Made by a program: the position numbers and the translations under genes. Positions 62,301 to 64,000 of a stretch of 64,000 nucleotides of DNA are shown here, in pieces (the first letter of the stretch is position 1; every line of letters begins with the position of its first letter). The stretch lies in the NCBI GenBank assembly GCA_004431415.1, contig QPMI01000054.1:388236-452235 (forward strand), read 5' to 3'. Source of the stretch: Cyanophora paradoxa (Eukaryota > Glaucocystophyceae > Cyanophorales > Cyanophoraceae). Below the pieces are notes generated by a model, which was not told where the DNA came from, searched no databases, and saw only the letters and a program-made list of their open reading frames with translations.

Positions 62301-64000
62301 GCGCGGGAGGCGGGGCGGCGGCGGCTGCGGGCCCTCCTGGGGTCCGAGTCGGCGGTCTCGGAGGTGCTGGCGGGGCCGGCGGGGACGGCGGCGATGGCGG
62401 GCGGGGCGCACCCCGGGGCCCCCGGCGGGCTCGGCGGCGCCCTCCACGCGGAGGCCGACGGCGAGCTCTGCACCGCCCCGAGGCCCGCCGCCCCGCCCCC
62501 GCTTCTCCCCCGCATCCTGTCGCTCCGCCCGCTCCGCCCGCCTCACAGAGCGTCCGCGCGCAGCACGCCGATGGAGAAGCCGCCGTGCGCGGAGGACGAC
62601 GAGGCCAAGGCCGCCGAGGAGGAGGGCGAGAAGGAGGAGGCCGAGGCGCCGCCCGCCCTCAAGGTGCCCCCGGGCATCCCCTGGAGACCCCCTCCCTTCC
62701 TTCCGCCTCCTTCGTCTCACGCCCCTCTCCCCCGCGCAGTACGAGCAGACGGCGTCGCTGGCGGCGGCGAAGGCGTTCCACTACTTCGCGGCGCAGGGGC
62801 GGCCCTGGGCTCTCGCCTTCGCCTCCCAGGTGCCCCCTCCCCCCCGCCCTCCCGCCTTGGCTTCCCTCGCGCCGAGCGGCGGGCGGCGGCAGCTGGCGGC
62901 GGCCAAGGGCCCCGAGGAGGACGAGATGGAGAACCCGGGGGCGCCCCCGCCCGAGGGGCCCCTCGCCCTCGACGAGGTCAAGACCGCCTTCGAGCGCACC
63001 CTCGCCGCCCCGCCCCTCGGTCCGCTTGCTTCATCTTCCCCTCCTCCCTCGCTTCTCCGCGTCTCAGCCGCGGTCTCGCGCGCAGCGCGGAACGGGAAGA
63101 AGGTGCCGCTGAAGCGCAAGGCGAGCTTCGAGGAGGTCACGGAGGAGGGCGGCGAGTACGAGGCCGCCGCCGCCGCCGGCCTCGGCGTGGTCCGACTCTC
63201 TGCCCCCGGCCCCGCCCCCGCCACCTTCGTCCCCTCGCCCCCGCTCGGACCGACTGTACCCCCCAGGTGAAGCGGGCCGGCCTGGAGAACGCGCCTCTCC
63301 CCGTCATGTTCGTGAACGGGCGACCCTTCTCCGGCCGCGAGGCGCGTCCCCCCAAACGCCGTACCCCCCTCGTGGCCCTAACCGCTGGTCGCGAAGGTCG
63401 AGGGGCGCCTGTTCGAGGCTCTGCAGGAGGAAATGGTCATGCTCCAGACCCTCGTCCACACAGGGGTACCCTTTCTCCCGCCCGTCCCCGATTTTTCCGT
63501 CTCATCTTTCTCATTTCTCTCCCTCCCCCAGGCCATCCCGGACAAGACTGAGGACATTCTCGACGCGATCTTCTCGTGCGCCGTACCCCAGCACACTTCT
63601 TTTGCGTACCCCCTCATTCTCCTCGCCCCCTTGTTTTTGCCAGGGGCGCCAACGGGAAACTGTCGCCGGCGCTCCGCCGTTACCGCTCTTCCCTCTTCCC
63701 CGACGAGCCGTCCGCGGTACCCCCCCTACCCGTTCGACCACCCGTACCCCCCTCAGACCTCGCCCCCGCCAGCGGCACACGATGGAGCCCCCGCCGGGGG
63801 AGGAGGGCGCCGAGGCCGCGCCGCAGTTCAAGTGCGCCGCACCCCCTCCGCCCCCCGTCCTTGTGCGGTGCGAGCGCGAGCGCAGGTACGTGCCGCTGGC
63901 GCCGTGGATCCGGCCGGCGGCGCCCTCGTCGGACCTGGACCTCGACCTCGACCTCGGGGAGGAGGAGGACGAGGCCGCCAAGCCGGCCAAGGGCGCTGAG
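59360..64000 (+). CDS. UGGT: UDP-glucose:glycoprotein glucosyltransferase (UGGT), 3' truncated by window
   Basis: UGGT checks glycoprotein folding in the ER by adding glucose back to misfolded clients. The ATG at 59360 starts a clear signal peptide (MARAGTLVALVALLACAGIC). Then come thioredoxin-like segments in UGGT order: SLKATWESTPVLLEA, EELFWDFAAAV, LYEHDHVLRPPGSGASTPLV, KAIVVLRHFRDC, MALQGYGVEV with AIKNMEYIAIDDANV, GVESYLFEALIKKK, LLRDVAWNAPLLAPVLYRLG, GDSRLFLNGRELDADT, VLYLNDVENDKQYSRWPRSL, GQFRQIRRNIYTAV, VFVVDLGTTDGAALV, YIQNNAPVRFGVV, GLENAPLPVMFVNGRPF (about 63280-63340) and IPDKTEDILDAIFS. ALQGYGVE-AIK--EY and W--SL-ELL-P--PGQ-R-IR-N are family hallmarks. The catalytic GT24 domain would lie beyond 64000. 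Many introns begin GTACCCC or GTGCGCCC. An alternative ATG at 59348 adds four residues. Confidence 0.92.

Noticed and set aside
1-64000. Bacterial, CRISPR or plasmid content
   Set aside because: No operons, ribosome-binding sites, CRISPR spacers or bacterial gene sets; genes are intron-rich and eukaryote-specific.

Overview
The window is nuclear DNA of a eukaryote, most likely a GC-rich, flagellated single-celled alga or similar protist. The evidence is spliceosomal introns in almost every gene, an ER folding sensor (UGGT), a diphthamide gene (DPH7), a mitochondrial FUN14 protein, a sperm-tail PG-rich (STPGR) protein and a bestrophin channel. Introns are short and very GC-rich. Many carry GTACCCCC on the sense strand, and several appear to use GC-AG borders. 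I cannot fix the lineage from sequence alone; haptophyte, pelagophyte/stramenopile and dinoflagellate-like algae all fit.

Layout. Bases 1-2596 are low-GC, palindrome-rich and non-coding. An EF-hand/heptad-repeat gene begins at 2597 and ends at 22255, but a complete 16.9-kb Ty3/Gypsy LTR retrotransposon (3271-20212) sits inside it. The two 283-bp LTRs are identical and the target duplication is ATATG, so the insertion is recent. The element encodes Gag with a CCHC zinc knuckle, about 2,400 residues that I do not recognise, protease, RT-RNase H, a proline/acid-rich linker and a D,D35E integrase. Its long frame is broken eleven times. Every break is cured by one extra base in a homopolymer run, which points to base-calling loss rather than decay.

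From 23.8 kb on the DNA is gene-dense: a receptor-like-kinase-type protein kinase with a long C-terminal extension (+), an unrecognised membrane-type protein (-), an STPGR flagellar protein (-), DPH7 (-), FUN14 (+), a MAPEG/MGST3-like protein (-), a bestrophin (+), a C2-domain protein (-) and a RING-H2 protein (+). Bases 42.8-49.9 kb return to palindrome-rich DNA with at most a few exon fragments. The last block is a large minus-strand gene with DUF4062, NACHT and leucine-rich-repeat segments, that is, an NLR-like STAND NTPase. Diverging from it is UGGT, which runs off the right edge.

The host genes do not form a pathway. Most neighbours are arranged head-to-head or tail-to-tail with short spacers, as in compact algal genomes. 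All gene models are hand-spliced, so exon borders are approximate unless stated. Small frame problems in the kinase gene match the same homopolymer loss seen in the retrotransposon.
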